Assembly (NCBI GenBank): GCA_946886855.1
Contig: CAMPJJ010000012.1
Location: forward strand, 16,020 to 80,019
Direction: 5' to 3'
DNA length: 64,000 nt
DNA from: an uncultured Roseateles sp.
GTDB lineage: Bacteria; Pseudomonadota; Gammaproteobacteria; Burkholderiales; Burkholderiaceae
Numbering within the stretch: the stretch's first letter is position 1; each line of letters opens with the position of its first letter. The position numbers and the translations under genes are program-made. The notes under the pieces were generated by a model that ran no database searches, was not told the DNA's origin, and saw only the letters and a program-made list of their open reading frames with translations. Shown here piece by piece: positions 36,792-45,710 of this stretch.

Positions 36792-38407
36792 GCCGCCAGC
36801 TCCTCATGGGAAACGTCCTGGCCCAGCGCGCGACGCATCGCGGCACGGATCGCCTCTCCAGTCGGCATCTTGCGCCAACGCGCGCAGACGTGCTGGTCCG
36901 GACGAAGCAGCACCGCCGCGCCGGGCAATGCCTCGTAGCGTCGGCGCACAAGGCCCTGGGCATCGGTCGCGCCGTCGATGCGCAGAACCAGCAGGTCCTC
37001 GTCCTGCGCGACGGCCGTCGGATCGTCGAACACCATCAACGTGAACCGGCCCGGCTGCATCTGACGCAACAGCCAGTCGTCGCGGCCGTCGATGGTGATC
37101 GGCGCGTCCGCCGCCGGCATGCCGTACTGCACCGTCGGCACTGAGAGCCGCCCGCTGTTGACCAGCCGGCGCGCGAAATCGAAGTCCTTGGCCAGCGTGA
37201 GCGTCGCGTCGCGGAACATCCGGCTGACTTCGCTCTTCGGCGTGATGAAGTCGGTCGAGCGCGTGGAGTTCAGGATGTTCTCGTCGGCAGCGATCTCGCG
37301 TTCTCGGGCGTAGCTGTCGAGCAGCGCGTCTGGCGCAAGGCCCTGCACGACCGCTGCGAGTTTCCACGCGAGGTTGTCCGCGTCCTGGATGCCGGAGTTG
37401 GCCCCGCGCGCGCCGAACGGCGACACGCCGTGCGCCGCGTCGCCGGCGAACAGGAGGCGTCCATGCCGGAAGCGTTCCATGCGCATGCACGCGAAGGTGT
37501 AGACGCTGGCCCAGACGAGCTCGATATCAGGCACGACGCCATCGCCGCCCGCGGCGATCGAGGCTTCCCGCATCAGCGTGCGCACGCGCGGCAGGATGCG
37601 CTCGGGCTGTTTCTCGAGTTCGGGATCGGCATCCCAGCCGAGCTGGAAATCGATGCGCCACACGCCGTCGGGCTGCCGGTGCAGCAGCACGCTCTGACCC
37701 GGATGGAAAGGCGGATCGAACCAGAACCAGCGCTCGGCGGGGAAGGGCGCGTTCATGCGCACGTCGGCGATGAGGAAACGATCCTTGAAGGTGCGGCCGT
37801 GGCTCTCTTCGCCGATCAGCCTTCGCAGGGTCGAGCGCGATCCATCGCAGGCGACGACGTGATCGGCCAGCAGCGTGTAAGGCCCATCGGGCGTGTCGAT
37901 CTCCAGGGCAACGTGGTCATCGTGCTGCGTGAGCCCGGTGACGCCGTGGTGCCAGCGCAGGTCGATCGACGGCAGTTCCAGCGCACGCTCGACGAGGAAG
38001 CCTTCGACGTAGTACTGCTGCAGGTTGACGAAGGCCGGTCGCTGGTGGCCCGGCTCGGCGAGCAGGTTGAACTGATAGACCTGTTCGTTGCGGAAGAACA
38101 CGCGACCGACGTTCCAGGAGACGCCCTTGTCGACGAGCCGCTGCCCGCAGCCCAGGCGGTCGAGGATTTCCAGCGTCCGTTTCGCGAAGCACAACGCGCG
38201 CGAGCCGACGGAAAGCCGCCCGTCGTTGTTGAGCAGCACGACGGGAACGCCCTGCAGCGCGAGGTCGATGGCCGCTGTCAGCCCGACCGGACCGGCGCCG
38301 ACGACGACCACCGGATGTCGCGCGGGCTGACCGCGCTCATGCGCATCCTGGTCGCCGCTGCGGCGGTACGGATAAACGACGCGCTGGTAGTCGACGGCGG
38401 TATCCAT
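36782..38407 (-). CDS. FAD-dependent aromatic-ring monooxygenase (MhpA/MhaA-like)
   Basis: A 541-residue class A flavoprotein monooxygenase. FAD/NAD motifs are [20 protein letters not shown] (GxGxxG), the DG motif [10 protein letters not shown] and [28 protein letters not shown] (GD motif). This subgroup includes 3-(3-hydroxyphenyl)propionate hydroxylase and 3-hydroxyphenylacetate 6-hydroxylase. Because hmgA and fahA follow at once, a product of homogentisate is most plausible, making 3-hydroxyphenylacetate the likely substrate. The ATG at 38407 is preferred to the GTG just before it. The C-terminal thioredoxin-like domain of phenol hydroxylases is seen around residues 430-520. Confidence 0.85.
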   Translation of the reverse strand: MDTAVDYQRVVYPYRRSGDQDAHERGQPARHPVVVVGAGPVGLTAAIDLALQGVPVVLLNNDGRLSVGSRALCFAKRTLEILDRLGCGQRLVDKGVSWNVGRVFFRNEQVYQFNLLAEPGHQRPAFVNLQQYYVEGFLVERALELPSIDLRWHHGVTGLTQHDDHVALEIDTPDGPYTLLADHVVACDGSRSTLRRLIGEESHGRTFKDRFLIADVRMNAPFPAERWFWFDPPFHPGQSVLLHRQPDGVWRIDFQLGWDADPELEKQPERILPRVRTLMREASIAAGGDGVVPDIELVWASVYTFACMRMERFRHGRLLFAGDAAHGVSPFGARGANSGIQDADNLAWKLAAVVQGLAPDALLDSYAREREIAADENILNSTRSTDFITPKSEVSRMFRDATLTLAKDFDFARRLVNSGRLSVPTVQYGMPAADAPITIDGRDDWLLRQMQPGRFTLMVFDDPTAVAQDEDLLVLRIDGATDAQGLVRRRYEALPGAAVLLRPDQHVCARWRKMPTGEAIRAAMRRALGQDVSHEELAACL

Positions 38408-38434
38408 CACGGGCTCGCGGGTCGTGGAGAGGGC

Positions 38435-39388
38435 TCAGCCTTCAAGCGTCTGCCACATTTCCTGATCGCGCTGCGCCGTCCAGATGCGCGGATCGCGGAA
38501 CTGTGTGACCTCGTCATAGCAGCGCGTGACGTCGAACGGCATGCAGTGGTCGAAGATGACCCAATGGCCGTACTTCTGCTTCATGACGGCGTAGGTGTCC
38601 TTGTAGACGGCGTTGAGTTCCTTGCCCGCGGCGACGCCGGCCTTCACCGAGTCATGCAGATCGGCAATGAAGCTTCGCGTGCCCGCCAGTCCCTGCGCCA
38701 CAGACTCAGGCGTCGTCAGCGCCGCGCCGCGACCCGGCACCAGCGCGCTGGGCTTGAGCGCGGCTAGGTTGTCCAGCGTCCGCGGCCAATCGCTGAAGTA
38801 CGCATCGCCGGCATACGGCGTGGCGTCGAACTCGACCAGATCCCCTGAGAACAGGATCTTCTGCTCCGGCAGCCACGCGACGGTGTCGCCCTTCGTATGC
38901 CCGCGCCCGAGCTGCAGCAACTGCACCTCGAGCTTGCCGAGCCACACGCTCATCGCGCCCTGGAAGGTGATGGTCGGCCAGGTGAGCCCGGCCGGCACCG
39001 ATTCGACATTGCGGAACAGCCGCGGGAATCGCCCGATCTCGCTGGCCTTGTCCTGCTCGCCGCGCTCGACGATGAGGTCGTAGGTATCGCGGCTGGCGAT
39101 GATGTGCTCCGGCTCATACGCAGAGGCGCCCAGCACCCGCACCGCGTGGTAGTGGCTCATCACGACGTACTTGATGGGCTTGTCGGTGACCTCGCGGATG
39201 CGGCGGATCACGTCCTGCGCCATGACGGGCGTGGCCTGCGTGTCGATGACCATCACGGCGTCGTCGCCGATGATGATCCCGGTGTTGGGGTCGCCCTCGG
39301 CCGTGTAGGCATAGGCGTTGTCGCTGAGCTTGACGAAGGAGACCTGCTTCTCCTCGACGTCGGCGTGGCTGGCGAACTGCTTGGTCAT
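38435..39388 (-). CDS. Degenerate MBL-fold protein of the homogentisate operon
   Basis: A 317-residue metallo-beta-lactamase fold protein. The first metal motif is partly lost: SHYHAVRVLG has H79 and H81, but V83 and R84 replace the Asp and His of H-x-H-x-D-H. The later His (GRGHTKGDT) and Asp (FSGDLVEFDA) are kept, so at most one metal site could remain. It is the first gene of the operon, 27 bases before the monooxygenase, and divergent from the IclR gene. A role in ring-cleavage or lactone metabolism is a guess. Length and fold match SoxH/quinoprotein-relay type MBL proteins. Confidence 0.82.
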   Translation of the reverse strand: MTKQFASHADVEEKQVSFVKLSDNAYAYTAEGDPNTGIIIGDDAVMVIDTQATPVMAQDVIRRIREVTDKPIKYVVMSHYHAVRVLGASAYEPEHIIASRDTYDLIVERGEQDKASEIGRFPRLFRNVESVPAGLTWPTITFQGAMSVWLGKLEVQLLQLGRGHTKGDTVAWLPEQKILFSGDLVEFDATPYAGDAYFSDWPRTLDNLAALKPSALVPGRGAALTTPESVAQGLAGTRSFIADLHDSVKAGVAAGKELNAVYKDTYAVMKQKYGHWVIFDHCMPFDVTRCYDEVTQFRDPRIWTAQRDQEMWQTLEG

Positions 39389-39452
39389 GGCGTGTCCCGG
39401 GCGTTGGCTGAGGGGGAGGCGAGAGCGCTTCGATGGACATCGACGCGCCAGG

Positions 39453-39525
39453 GAATTCAACAGAGCGGAATTCAACAAAACGGAATTCGTTTGTTGGATG
39501 CGAATATAGCTGTGTCGCTGAATTC
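39453..39525. promoter_or_regulatory. GAATTC-repeat operator between homogentisate operon and IclR gene
   Basis: The 153-base divergent gap holds four GAATTC cores at 39453, 39468, 39483 and 39520. The first three are 15-bp direct repeats (GGAATTCAACAGAGC, GGAATTCAACAAAAC, GGAATTCGTTTGTTG). The fourth, GAATTCGTTCAACA, is 37 bases further. This AT-richer island in GC-rich DNA is probably the binding region of the divergent IclR regulator. Confidence 0.7.
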
Positions 39526-39541
39526 GTTCAACAATAGCGAA

Positions 39542-40426
39542 ATGACCATGCCAGACACCGCCGACGACGCGCCGGATGCGAACGACCGCGAGGATCCCAG
39601 TGATCGGGAGGATCGGGACGATCGTGAGGACAGGCGCGGCATCCAGAGCATCGAGGTGGGTGGCCGCCTGTTGAAGGCCGCGGCGGCGCGCGGCCAGCCG
39701 CTGCCGCTGAAGGCCTTGTCGCTGGCGGCGGAGATGAGTCCGGCCAAGGCGCATCCCTACCTGGTGAGCTTCTGCAAGCTCGGCCTGATGCGGCAGGACC
39801 CGGCGACGGGTTATTACGGGCTGGGCCCGCTGGCGATGGAGATGGGCCTGATCGGCATGCGGCAGATTGACCCGATCCGGCTGGCGACGGCGCGGTTGGA
39901 GGCCTTGGCCGAGGAGATCGGCCACACGGTGGCGATCGCGGTGTGGGGCTCGCAGGGCGCGACGATCGTCCGCACGGCGGCCTCGCCGGCGGCGGTGCAC
40001 GTGACGATGCGGCACGGGACGGTGGTGTCGCTGTCGGACACCGCGTCGGGGCCGCTGTTCGCGGCCTACCGGCCGGAGGCGGAGATCAAGGCGATGCTCG
40101 CGGAAGCGCGCCGCAAGGGGCCGGCGGACCTGGCGCGCGTGGGACCGCATGACCGGCCGCGCGAGTTGCCGACATGGGCGGCGTTCTCAGCGACCTTGGG
40201 TGAGATCCGTGGTCGGGTGATGCACCGCTCGGTGGGTGGGATCGTCGAGGGCGTCAGCGCGCTGGCCGTGCCGGTCTTCGACAGCGATGCGCAGATGGCG
40301 CTGGCGCTGACGGCGATCGGGCCGTCAGGGGCGTTCGATGCGGCGTGGGATGGCGCGGTGGCGCGCGGACTCACGGGCGCGGCGACGGCATTGATGCGGG
40401 AGATCGGCGGGCGCTTCCCTGCTTGA
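39542..40426 (+). CDS. IclR family regulator of the homogentisate operon
   Basis: A 294-residue IclR-type regulator. An acidic-basic N-terminal tail (residues ~15-32) of repeated Asp-Arg-Glu-Asp units precedes the winged helix (~34-95, with LKALSLAAEMSPAKAHPYLVSF) and the effector domain (~110-290, with GHTVAIAVWG and VHVTMRHGTVVSLSDTASG). Its position, divergent from the aromatic operon, makes it the likely HmgR-type repressor that responds to homogentisate or the monooxygenase substrate. An ATG two codons later is an alternative. The tail repeat is unusual for the family. Confidence 0.87.
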   Translation: MTMPDTADDAPDANDREDPSDREDRDDREDRRGIQSIEVGGRLLKAAAARGQPLPLKALSLAAEMSPAKAHPYLVSFCKLGLMRQDPATGYYGLGPLAMEMGLIGMRQIDPIRLATARLEALAEEIGHTVAIAVWGSQGATIVRTAASPAAVHVTMRHGTVVSLSDTASGPLFAAYRPEAEIKAMLAEARRKGPADLARVGPHDRPRELPTWAAFSATLGEIRGRVMHRSVGGIVEGVSALAVPVFDSDAQMALALTAIGPSGAFDAAWDGAVARGLTGAATALMREIGGRFPA

Positions 40427-40440
40427 GGCTGGAACGGTAC

Positions 40441-40459
40441 GGGCGGCAAATTGCCGCCC
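40441..40459. terminator. Hairpin between convergent IclR and LysR genes
   Basis: GGGCGGCAA / TTGCCGCCC, a 9-bp perfect stem around a single A, lies between the two stops (40426 and 40472). No T-tract; it probably acts as a shared, bidirectional terminator. Confidence 0.65.
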
Positions 40460-40471
40460 TCACCCCATTCT

Positions 40472-41395
40472 TCACGGCGGAGGTCGGGCCTCGCCGGACG
40501 GCTCGCGGTCCAGCATGCAGTCGATGAACGAGCCCAGCAATGCGGGGCGATGTTGCCGGTTCGCGTAATACAGGAACAAGCCCGGACGAGAAATCGTCCA
40601 GTCGGACAGGATCTGCACAAGGCGCCCCTGCCTGAGCAGCTCGCCGACCTGATCCACCTCGAAGTGGTAGGCAATACCCAGACCGTTCACCGCTGCCGCC
40701 ACGCCGATATCGGCATGGTTGGTGACGACAGGGCCATCGACGGCGATCTCGTGCCGCTTGCCGCGCTTCTCGAACTCCCACCGGTAGAACCTCCCATCCA
40801 TCTGGAGTCGCCAGTTGATGCATGCGTGGTCGTTCAAATCGGTGGGAGTCTTGGGCGTGCCGCGGCGTGCCAGGTAGTCCGGAGCAGCAACGGCCACCAT
40901 CTTCATGTCTGGTGACAGACGGACCGCAATCATGTCCTTCTTTAGCTGACCGCCGACCCGTATCCCGGCGTCGAAGCGGCCTGCCACGATGTCCGCCAGT
41001 GCGTCGTCGACCACGATGTCCAGCACCACCTCCGGGTGCGCCCGATGGAAGCGCTCCAGTCTTGGCGCAATGAGCGTCCTTGCGGCTATCCCGAGGGTGT
41101 TGATCCGCAAAGTCCCCCGCATCAGCCCGGTGGCATCGCTGGCTTCGGCGACCGCGTTGGCCATTTCACGGAACAGCGGCGCCACGCGCGAATAGAGCTG
41201 CTCTCCGCTTGCCGACGGCGCGACGCTTCTTGTCGTGCGGTTCAACAGGCGTGCGCCGATGCGGCTTTCCAGTTGACGGATGGTCTGACTCAGCGCGGAC
41301 GGTGACAAGCCCAGGTGTTCGGCCGCGCGGGCAAAGCTTTGCCTTTCGACGACGGCGACGAAAGCCTTCAGCTCGACAAAGTCGGATCCCCGCAT
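40472..41395 (-). CDS. LysR family regulator (CrgA/DsdC-like group)
   Basis: A 307-residue LysR regulator. The N-terminal winged helix has FVAVVERQSFARAAEHLGLSPSALSQTIRQLESRIG and the LLNRTTRSVAPSASG turn typical of the large 'LysR substrate-binding, CrgA-like' group that controls neighbouring oxidoreductases. It is divergent from the NTF2-SDR pair over 98 bases and is likely their regulator. The tail ends in a short Pro-rich stretch. It converges with the IclR gene. Confidence 0.9.
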   Translation of the reverse strand: MRGSDFVELKAFVAVVERQSFARAAEHLGLSPSALSQTIRQLESRIGARLLNRTTRSVAPSASGEQLYSRVAPLFREMANAVAEASDATGLMRGTLRINTLGIAARTLIAPRLERFHRAHPEVVLDIVVDDALADIVAGRFDAGIRVGGQLKKDMIAVRLSPDMKMVAVAAPDYLARRGTPKTPTDLNDHACINWRLQMDGRFYRWEFEKRGKRHEIAVDGPVVTNHADIGVAAAVNGLGIAYHFEVDQVGELLRQGRLVQILSDWTISRPGLFLYYANRQHRPALLGSFIDCMLDREPSGEARPPP

Positions 41396-41427
41396 TGTGT
41401 AATTTTCTCTACATAGGCCATTCGGAT

Positions 41428-41443
41428 TCTAGGAGATTCTCTA
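41428..41443. promoter_or_regulatory. Candidate LysR operator before NTF2-SDR operon
   Basis: TCTAGGAGATTCTCTA is an imperfect palindrome in the AT-rich divergent gap. A related ATTTTCTCTA lies ~33 bases upstream (41402-41411). The pair fits the two-site pattern of LysR operators, but no strict T-N11-A check could be settled by eye. Confidence 0.35.
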
Positions 41444-41493
41444 AATGAAGGCTCGGTCGCATCCTTTGCTCTGTCCCAACCAAGGAGCAGACC

Positions 41494-41823
41494 ATGTCCT
41501 CTTTCATCCTCCCTGACCCGATCGCCGCGTACTTCGTGGCGGACACGCAAGGTCCTGATCAGGTCGCGCAATGCTTCACCTCGCAGGCCGTGGTGAAGGA
41601 CAACGACGAGGTCTTCACTGGTCGCGACGCGATCCGGGCGTGGAAGGAGGCGGCCGACGCCAAGTACACGTGCACGACCGAACCCTTCTCCCTGGAGCTG
41701 ATCGGAGGCGTTCACGCCGTGAAGGCCCATGTCGCTGGGAACTTCAAGGGCAGCCCGCTCGACATGCAGTTCCTCTTCCGTCTCGAGCGCGGTCTGATCG
41801 CGACCATGGAGGTTGCGGCATGA
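41494..41823 (+). CDS. NTF2-like / SnoaL-type small protein
   Basis: A 109-residue cone-fold protein of the SnoaL/nuclear-transport-factor-2 superfamily: PIAAYFVADTQGPDQVAQCFTSQAVVKDNDE, the IRAWKEAADAKY turn and a beta-sheet end. Such proteins act as ketosteroid isomerase-like enzymes, cyclases or binding partners. Its TGA overlaps the ATG of the SDR gene (ATGA), and both are probably controlled by the divergent LysR protein. AAGGAG serves as ribosome site. Confidence 0.85.
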   Translation: MSSFILPDPIAAYFVADTQGPDQVAQCFTSQAVVKDNDEVFTGRDAIRAWKEAADAKYTCTTEPFSLELIGGVHAVKAHVAGNFKGSPLDMQFLFRLERGLIATMEVAA

Positions 41824-42602
41824 GCTTCGATCTTCGACTGAACGGCCTGCGGGCCGTGGTCACTGGCGGGACCTTGGGCCTCGGTGCCGCGGTGGTCCGT
41901 GCCCTGGTGGATGCCGGCGCCCGTGTGACGACTGCCGCTCGCAAAGCGCCGCAGGCGCCAGTGAAAGGGGTGTCTTACATCCTTGCGGACTTGACGACGG
42001 CCGAAGGTGTGAAGACCCTGTCCGATGCCGTTCTCAAGGAATGGGGCGGTGTCGACCTCCTGATCAATGTGCTTGGCGGCTCCCATGCCCCCACTGGCGG
42101 CTTCGCTGCACTCACCGACGACCACTGGCTTTCCGAACTGGGTTTGAACCTCCTGCCAGCCGTGCGCCTGGACCGTGAACTGGTGCCGTCGATGCTCGCG
42201 CAAGGGTCCGGTGTGGTCATTCATGTGAGCTCGATTCAGCGTGTTCTGCCGCTGCCCGATGCGACCACTGCATATGCCGCTGCCAAGGGGGCGCTGACGA
42301 CATACAGCAAGGCGCTGTCACGTGAAATCACCCCACAGGGTGTTCGCGTGCTGAGCGTCGCGCCGGGCTGGATCATGACCGAGGCTTCCGAGGTATTCGC
42401 CATGCGTGTTGGCGCCGGTGCTGGCACCGATCACGAAGGCGGCAAGAAGATCATCATGGATGCACTTGGCGGCATCCCGGTCGGCAGGGCCGCCACGCCC
42501 CAGGAGGTCGCGGATCTGATCGTGTTTTTGGCGTCGCCTCGCTCGGCATCCTCCGCTGGCTTCGAGTACCGCATTGATGGCGGCACCGTCTCGACGCTAT
42601 GA
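41820..42602 (+). CDS. Short-chain dehydrogenase/reductase
   Basis: A 260-residue SDR. Cofactor motif TGGTLGLGAAVVRAL, an INVLGGSH segment in place of NNAG, catalytic Ser in HVSSIQRV, and YAAAKGAL with Tyr and Lys. C-terminal FRIDGG-type end (YRIDGGTV). Substrate unknown. Translation is coupled to the NTF2-like gene by a four-base overlap. The pair LysR / NTF2 / SDR is a frequent small metabolic module. Confidence 0.88.
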   Translation: MSFDLRLNGLRAVVTGGTLGLGAAVVRALVDAGARVTTAARKAPQAPVKGVSYILADLTTAEGVKTLSDAVLKEWGGVDLLINVLGGSHAPTGGFAALTDDHWLSELGLNLLPAVRLDRELVPSMLAQGSGVVIHVSSIQRVLPLPDATTAYAAAKGALTTYSKALSREITPQGVRVLSVAPGWIMTEASEVFAMRVGAGAGTDHEGGKKIIMDALGGIPVGRAATPQEVADLIVFLASPRSASSAGFEYRIDGGTVSTL

Positions 42603-42823
42603 GCGCTGCCGCTAGGCGCCAGGGCAGCCAGTTGCACGGACCGCCGGTCGCCCAATGTCTATCCGCGGGGCCAGGGTCGATCACCGGCTGACCTGCCGGG
42701 GCGGCGTCGAGCGCCGCGTCACGAATCGCGACGGCAAGGTCGCCGGGCGATGACAGCGCTCGTCATCCCCTCGACACACCCGTTCCCTAGAGTGCCGCGT
42801 TTTCCTCTTCCGGCACTCGCGTC

Positions 42824-44806
42824 ATGTCTGCTTCCCTGCGTCTTCCCTTCGTCCTGCGCCCGTTGTCTCTTGCCGTGCTGACGGCCTTCCTCATGGCCGG
42901 TTGCGGCGGCGGATCGGATGGCGACGACCTGAGCGTCGCCGTGCTGCCCGATGCGCCGAAGGGCCTGGGCGCCGCCGATACGGCGCCGGTGCAGGATGAG
43001 ACGAAGGTGCTCCCCTTCGTGGACTTCGCGTTCACCAACCAGCGCGGCGACGCGCGCTACGCCACGCTGGAAACGAACGCCGGCGTGCGCGTCGTCGGCG
43101 GCATGCTGGCGCTGTGGCAGCCGAGCTCCTCGATCGTGGACGCCGGCGTCACCGCGCCCGCCAACGGCAACTTCCCCGCCGTGACCGCGTCCCCCTGGAC
43201 CGGCATCCCCGGCGATGCGACCGACGGCAAGGTGCTCAACACCGCCGTCCACAACGCCAACATCCAGTACGTGATCGACGCGACGACCAAGCGCACCGAC
43301 GCCCAGTCGCTCGCCGCCTACCTCGACGATCGCCGCGGCAAGGGCATGAGCATCAGCGACGGCCTGGGCCCGCTGACCGGGGCCTGGCGCACCGCGTCGG
43401 GCATGAGCACCACCATCACCGGCGTCCCCGCCGATGCCACGACCGTGCTCTACAACGACGGCGGCTCCGACATCGGCACCGGCAGCGCGACCAACACGAC
43501 GCTGGGCAAGGCGGTCGACTTCGTCGGCAACGTCGGCGAGAACGCCTCCACCGAGCCCGCCAAGCGCTTCTACAAATACGCCCGCCCGTGGCGCTGGAGC
43601 AGCAGCGTCGTGGTCGTGCCGGCGCTGATGCCCGCGCGCAGCAACACGCCGGCCACCGATGGCGGCTTCATCAGCGGCCACACGGCCGAAGGCGTGCGCA
43701 AGGCGCTGGCCATCGCGTACCTGGTGCCGCAGCGTTATCAGGAGATGGTCGCCCGCGCGCTCGAGATGGGTGAGAACCGCATCCTCGCCGGCATGCATTC
43801 GCCGCTGGACGTGATCGGCGGGCGCATCCAGGCGCAGGCCTCCGTGGCGGCCGCGATCGCCACCGGCGCCAACAAGGGCGATCTGAAGACGGTGGCGTAT
43901 CAGCAGGCGCAATCGGTGATGCAGACCGCTGCCGGCGTGACCAGCGCAGAAGCGCTGAACGTCTATGCCCACGCGGGCACGACCGCCAACGACCGCTTCA
44001 CCGATCCGGCAGCCGTGCGCGCCGACGTGATGCGCCGCCTGACCTTCAACCTGCCAACGGTCGGCGACGTCACGAAGGCCGCCGTCGTGCCCAAGGGCGC
44101 CGAGGTGCTGCTGGAAACGCGCCTGCCGTATCTGGACGCGGCACAGCGCCGCGTCGTGTTGAAGACGACGGCGCTGCCGTCGGGCTCGCCGCTGGCCGAC
44201 GATGCGGAAGGCTGGGGCCGCCTGAACCTGTTCGCGGCGGCCGACGGCTTCGGCGCGTTCAATGGCGACGTGGTCGTCGTGATGGATGCGACCAAGGGTG
44301 GCTTCCACGCCGTCGACGCCTGGCGCAACAACATCGCCGGTGCGGGCAAGCTGACCAAGCAAGGCAGCGGCACGCTGCGCCTGTCGGGCGCCAACGTCTA
44401 CACCGGCGGCACGCAGGTCGACGCGGGCACGCTGTCCGCCGAGAGCGCGTCGGCGTTGGGCAAGGGCGATGTGTACCTGGCAGGCGGAACGCTCGCCAGC
44501 AAGGCGGCTGCTCCGCTGGGCATCGCGGGTCGCTTCAGCCAGCGCAGCGCCGCCGGTCTGCAAGTGCAGGTGGGCGCGAACGGCGCGGGCAAGCTGACGG
44601 TGACGGGCGATGTCGCCATCGAGTCGGGCGCCACGCTGACGGTGAAGTTCGCTTCGGGCTTCACGCCGAAGGCTGGTGACACGATCGAGCTGATCTCGAC
44701 CACGGGACGACTGGCGGGCCGCTACGGCACGTTCACCGTCGACGGTTTCAGCAAGATCACGCCCAGCTACGCCAACAACAAGCTGAGCGTGCGTCTGGAC
44801 GGTTGA
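42824..44806 (+). CDS. Lipoprotein PAP2 phosphatase fused to autotransporter-type repeat
   Basis: A 660-residue exported lipoprotein. Lipobox MAGC (Cys27) follows a hydrophobic signal; DGDDL after it suggests a non-outer-membrane or variable sorting signal. A PAP2 acid-phosphatase domain (residues ~60-355) has KYARPWRW (K-x6-RP motif), SGHTAEG (SGH) and NRILAGMHSPLDVIGG (R-x5-H-x3-D). From ~500 comes a passenger-associated repeat, AGKLTKQGSGTLRLSGANVYTGG, and a beta-helix-like tail. No C-terminal translocator barrel is present, so the repeat would serve as an extracytoplasmic stalk. The substrate could be a phospholipid or phosphate ester. Confidence 0.87.
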   Translation: MSASLRLPFVLRPLSLAVLTAFLMAGCGGGSDGDDLSVAVLPDAPKGLGAADTAPVQDETKVLPFVDFAFTNQRGDARYATLETNAGVRVVGGMLALWQPSSSIVDAGVTAPANGNFPAVTASPWTGIPGDATDGKVLNTAVHNANIQYVIDATTKRTDAQSLAAYLDDRRGKGMSISDGLGPLTGAWRTASGMSTTITGVPADATTVLYNDGGSDIGTGSATNTTLGKAVDFVGNVGENASTEPAKRFYKYARPWRWSSSVVVVPALMPARSNTPATDGGFISGHTAEGVRKALAIAYLVPQRYQEMVARALEMGENRILAGMHSPLDVIGGRIQAQASVAAAIATGANKGDLKTVAYQQAQSVMQTAAGVTSAEALNVYAHAGTTANDRFTDPAAVRADVMRRLTFNLPTVGDVTKAAVVPKGAEVLLETRLPYLDAAQRRVVLKTTALPSGSPLADDAEGWGRLNLFAAADGFGAFNGDVVVVMDATKGGFHAVDAWRNNIAGAGKLTKQGSGTLRLSGANVYTGGTQVDAGTLSAESASALGKGDVYLAGGTLASKAAAPLGIAGRFSQRSAAGLQVQVGANGAGKLTVTGDVAIESGATLTVKFASGFTPKAGDTIELISTTGRLAGRYGTFTVDGFSKITPSYANNKLSVRLDG

Positions 44807-44854
44807 TCGTCCTGCAACGTCCGTCCGTGCGACCGCGAGCGCGCAGCGCTCCGG

Positions 44855-45208
44855 TCACTCGAGGTGCTGCAGGATGTTGACGAGCGTCCCGGCGGGATCA
44901 CGGACGTAGAAGCGTCGAACGCCCCACGGTTCGACGACCGGGCCGTATTCGACGGGGTGATCGGCCTCCCGGACCCTGCGCAGCGCTTCGTCGAGATCAT
45001 CGACCTCGATGGAGAGCGCAGGCACCGGCGTCCCCGCGCCGCCTTCGCTGGCGACGCTCAATTGCGCCGTCATCGCTTCGTCACCGGAGTAGGTCCGTAT
45101 CCAGCCGTGATCCATCGCGAGTGCCAGTCCCAGCACTCGACGATAGAAGTCGTCCACGGCCGACGGGTCGCGCGCGGCGATGTTGGCAACGATGCGTTTG
45201 ACCTGCAT
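44855..45208 (-). CDS. VOC family (glyoxalase-like) protein
   Basis: A 117-residue vicinal-oxygen-chelate protein with two beta-alpha-beta-beta-beta units (VKRIVANIAARDPSAVDDFYRRVLGL and the second around PVEYGPVVEPWGVRRFYVRDPAG). Members include glyoxalases, dioxygenases and antibiotic-resistance proteins; metal ligands are not clearly conserved by eye. It lies 19 bases after the GFA-type gene on the same strand, probably co-transcribed. ATG at 45208 follows an AAGGAGAAGG ribosome site. Confidence 0.85.
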   Translation of the reverse strand: MQVKRIVANIAARDPSAVDDFYRRVLGLALAMDHGWIRTYSGDEAMTAQLSVASEGGAGTPVPALSIEVDDLDEALRRVREADHPVEYGPVVEPWGVRRFYVRDPAGTLVNILQHLE

Positions 45209-45227
45209 GACCTTCTCCTTGATCGAG

Positions 45228-45626
45228 TCACTGCCGCGGTGAGGCAGGCACCTCGCCGAGCGCGGCCGTCCACCCGGCGGCGGAGTGCGTCCAGATCTGA
45301 CGTGACGGCCGCAGTTGGTCCCGCTCCGCCAGGCAACCGAGGCGGAGCACAGCATGCGTCGGGTTCTCCGCTGCGGCGCCGTACAGCGCCGTTCCGCAAT
45401 CGGGGCAGAACACCTGCGCGCGCCGGTTCCCGCTCTGCGCGACCTTCACGTACGTCTTGGGCGAGCCGGAGATCTCGAAGGTCGCCATCGGCGCCGAGAC
45501 GACCGCGCGATAAGGCGCGCCGGACAGGATCTGGCAGTCGTCGCAATGGCACACGACGACCTGCGCAGGGTCGATTTCTCCGCTGAACCTGATGGCGCCG
45601 CAGTGGCAGGAACCGTGGACTCGCAT
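45228..45626 (-). CDS. GFA / CENP-V family zinc protein
   Basis: A 132-residue GFA (glutathione-dependent formaldehyde-activating, CENP-V) fold protein. Zinc ligands are visible: CHCGAIRF, CHCDDCQ and CPDCGTAL. The true substrate of most members is unknown; formaldehyde activation is shown for Gfa only. Upstream of the VOC gene and downstream of the 45-codon ORF on the same strand. Confidence 0.88.
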   Translation of the reverse strand: MRVHGSCHCGAIRFSGEIDPAQVVVCHCDDCQILSGAPYRAVVSAPMATFEISGSPKTYVKVAQSGNRRAQVFCPDCGTALYGAAAENPTHAVLRLGCLAERDQLRPSRQIWTHSAAGWTAALGEVPASPRQ

Positions 45627-45710
45627 GGCTGATCGATCTCGAAGCTCTTGCGCTGAAGAGTCTAAGCCGCTCGCCGGCGAGACTGGTGAAGACCGTGTCT
45701 CCGGCGGCGG

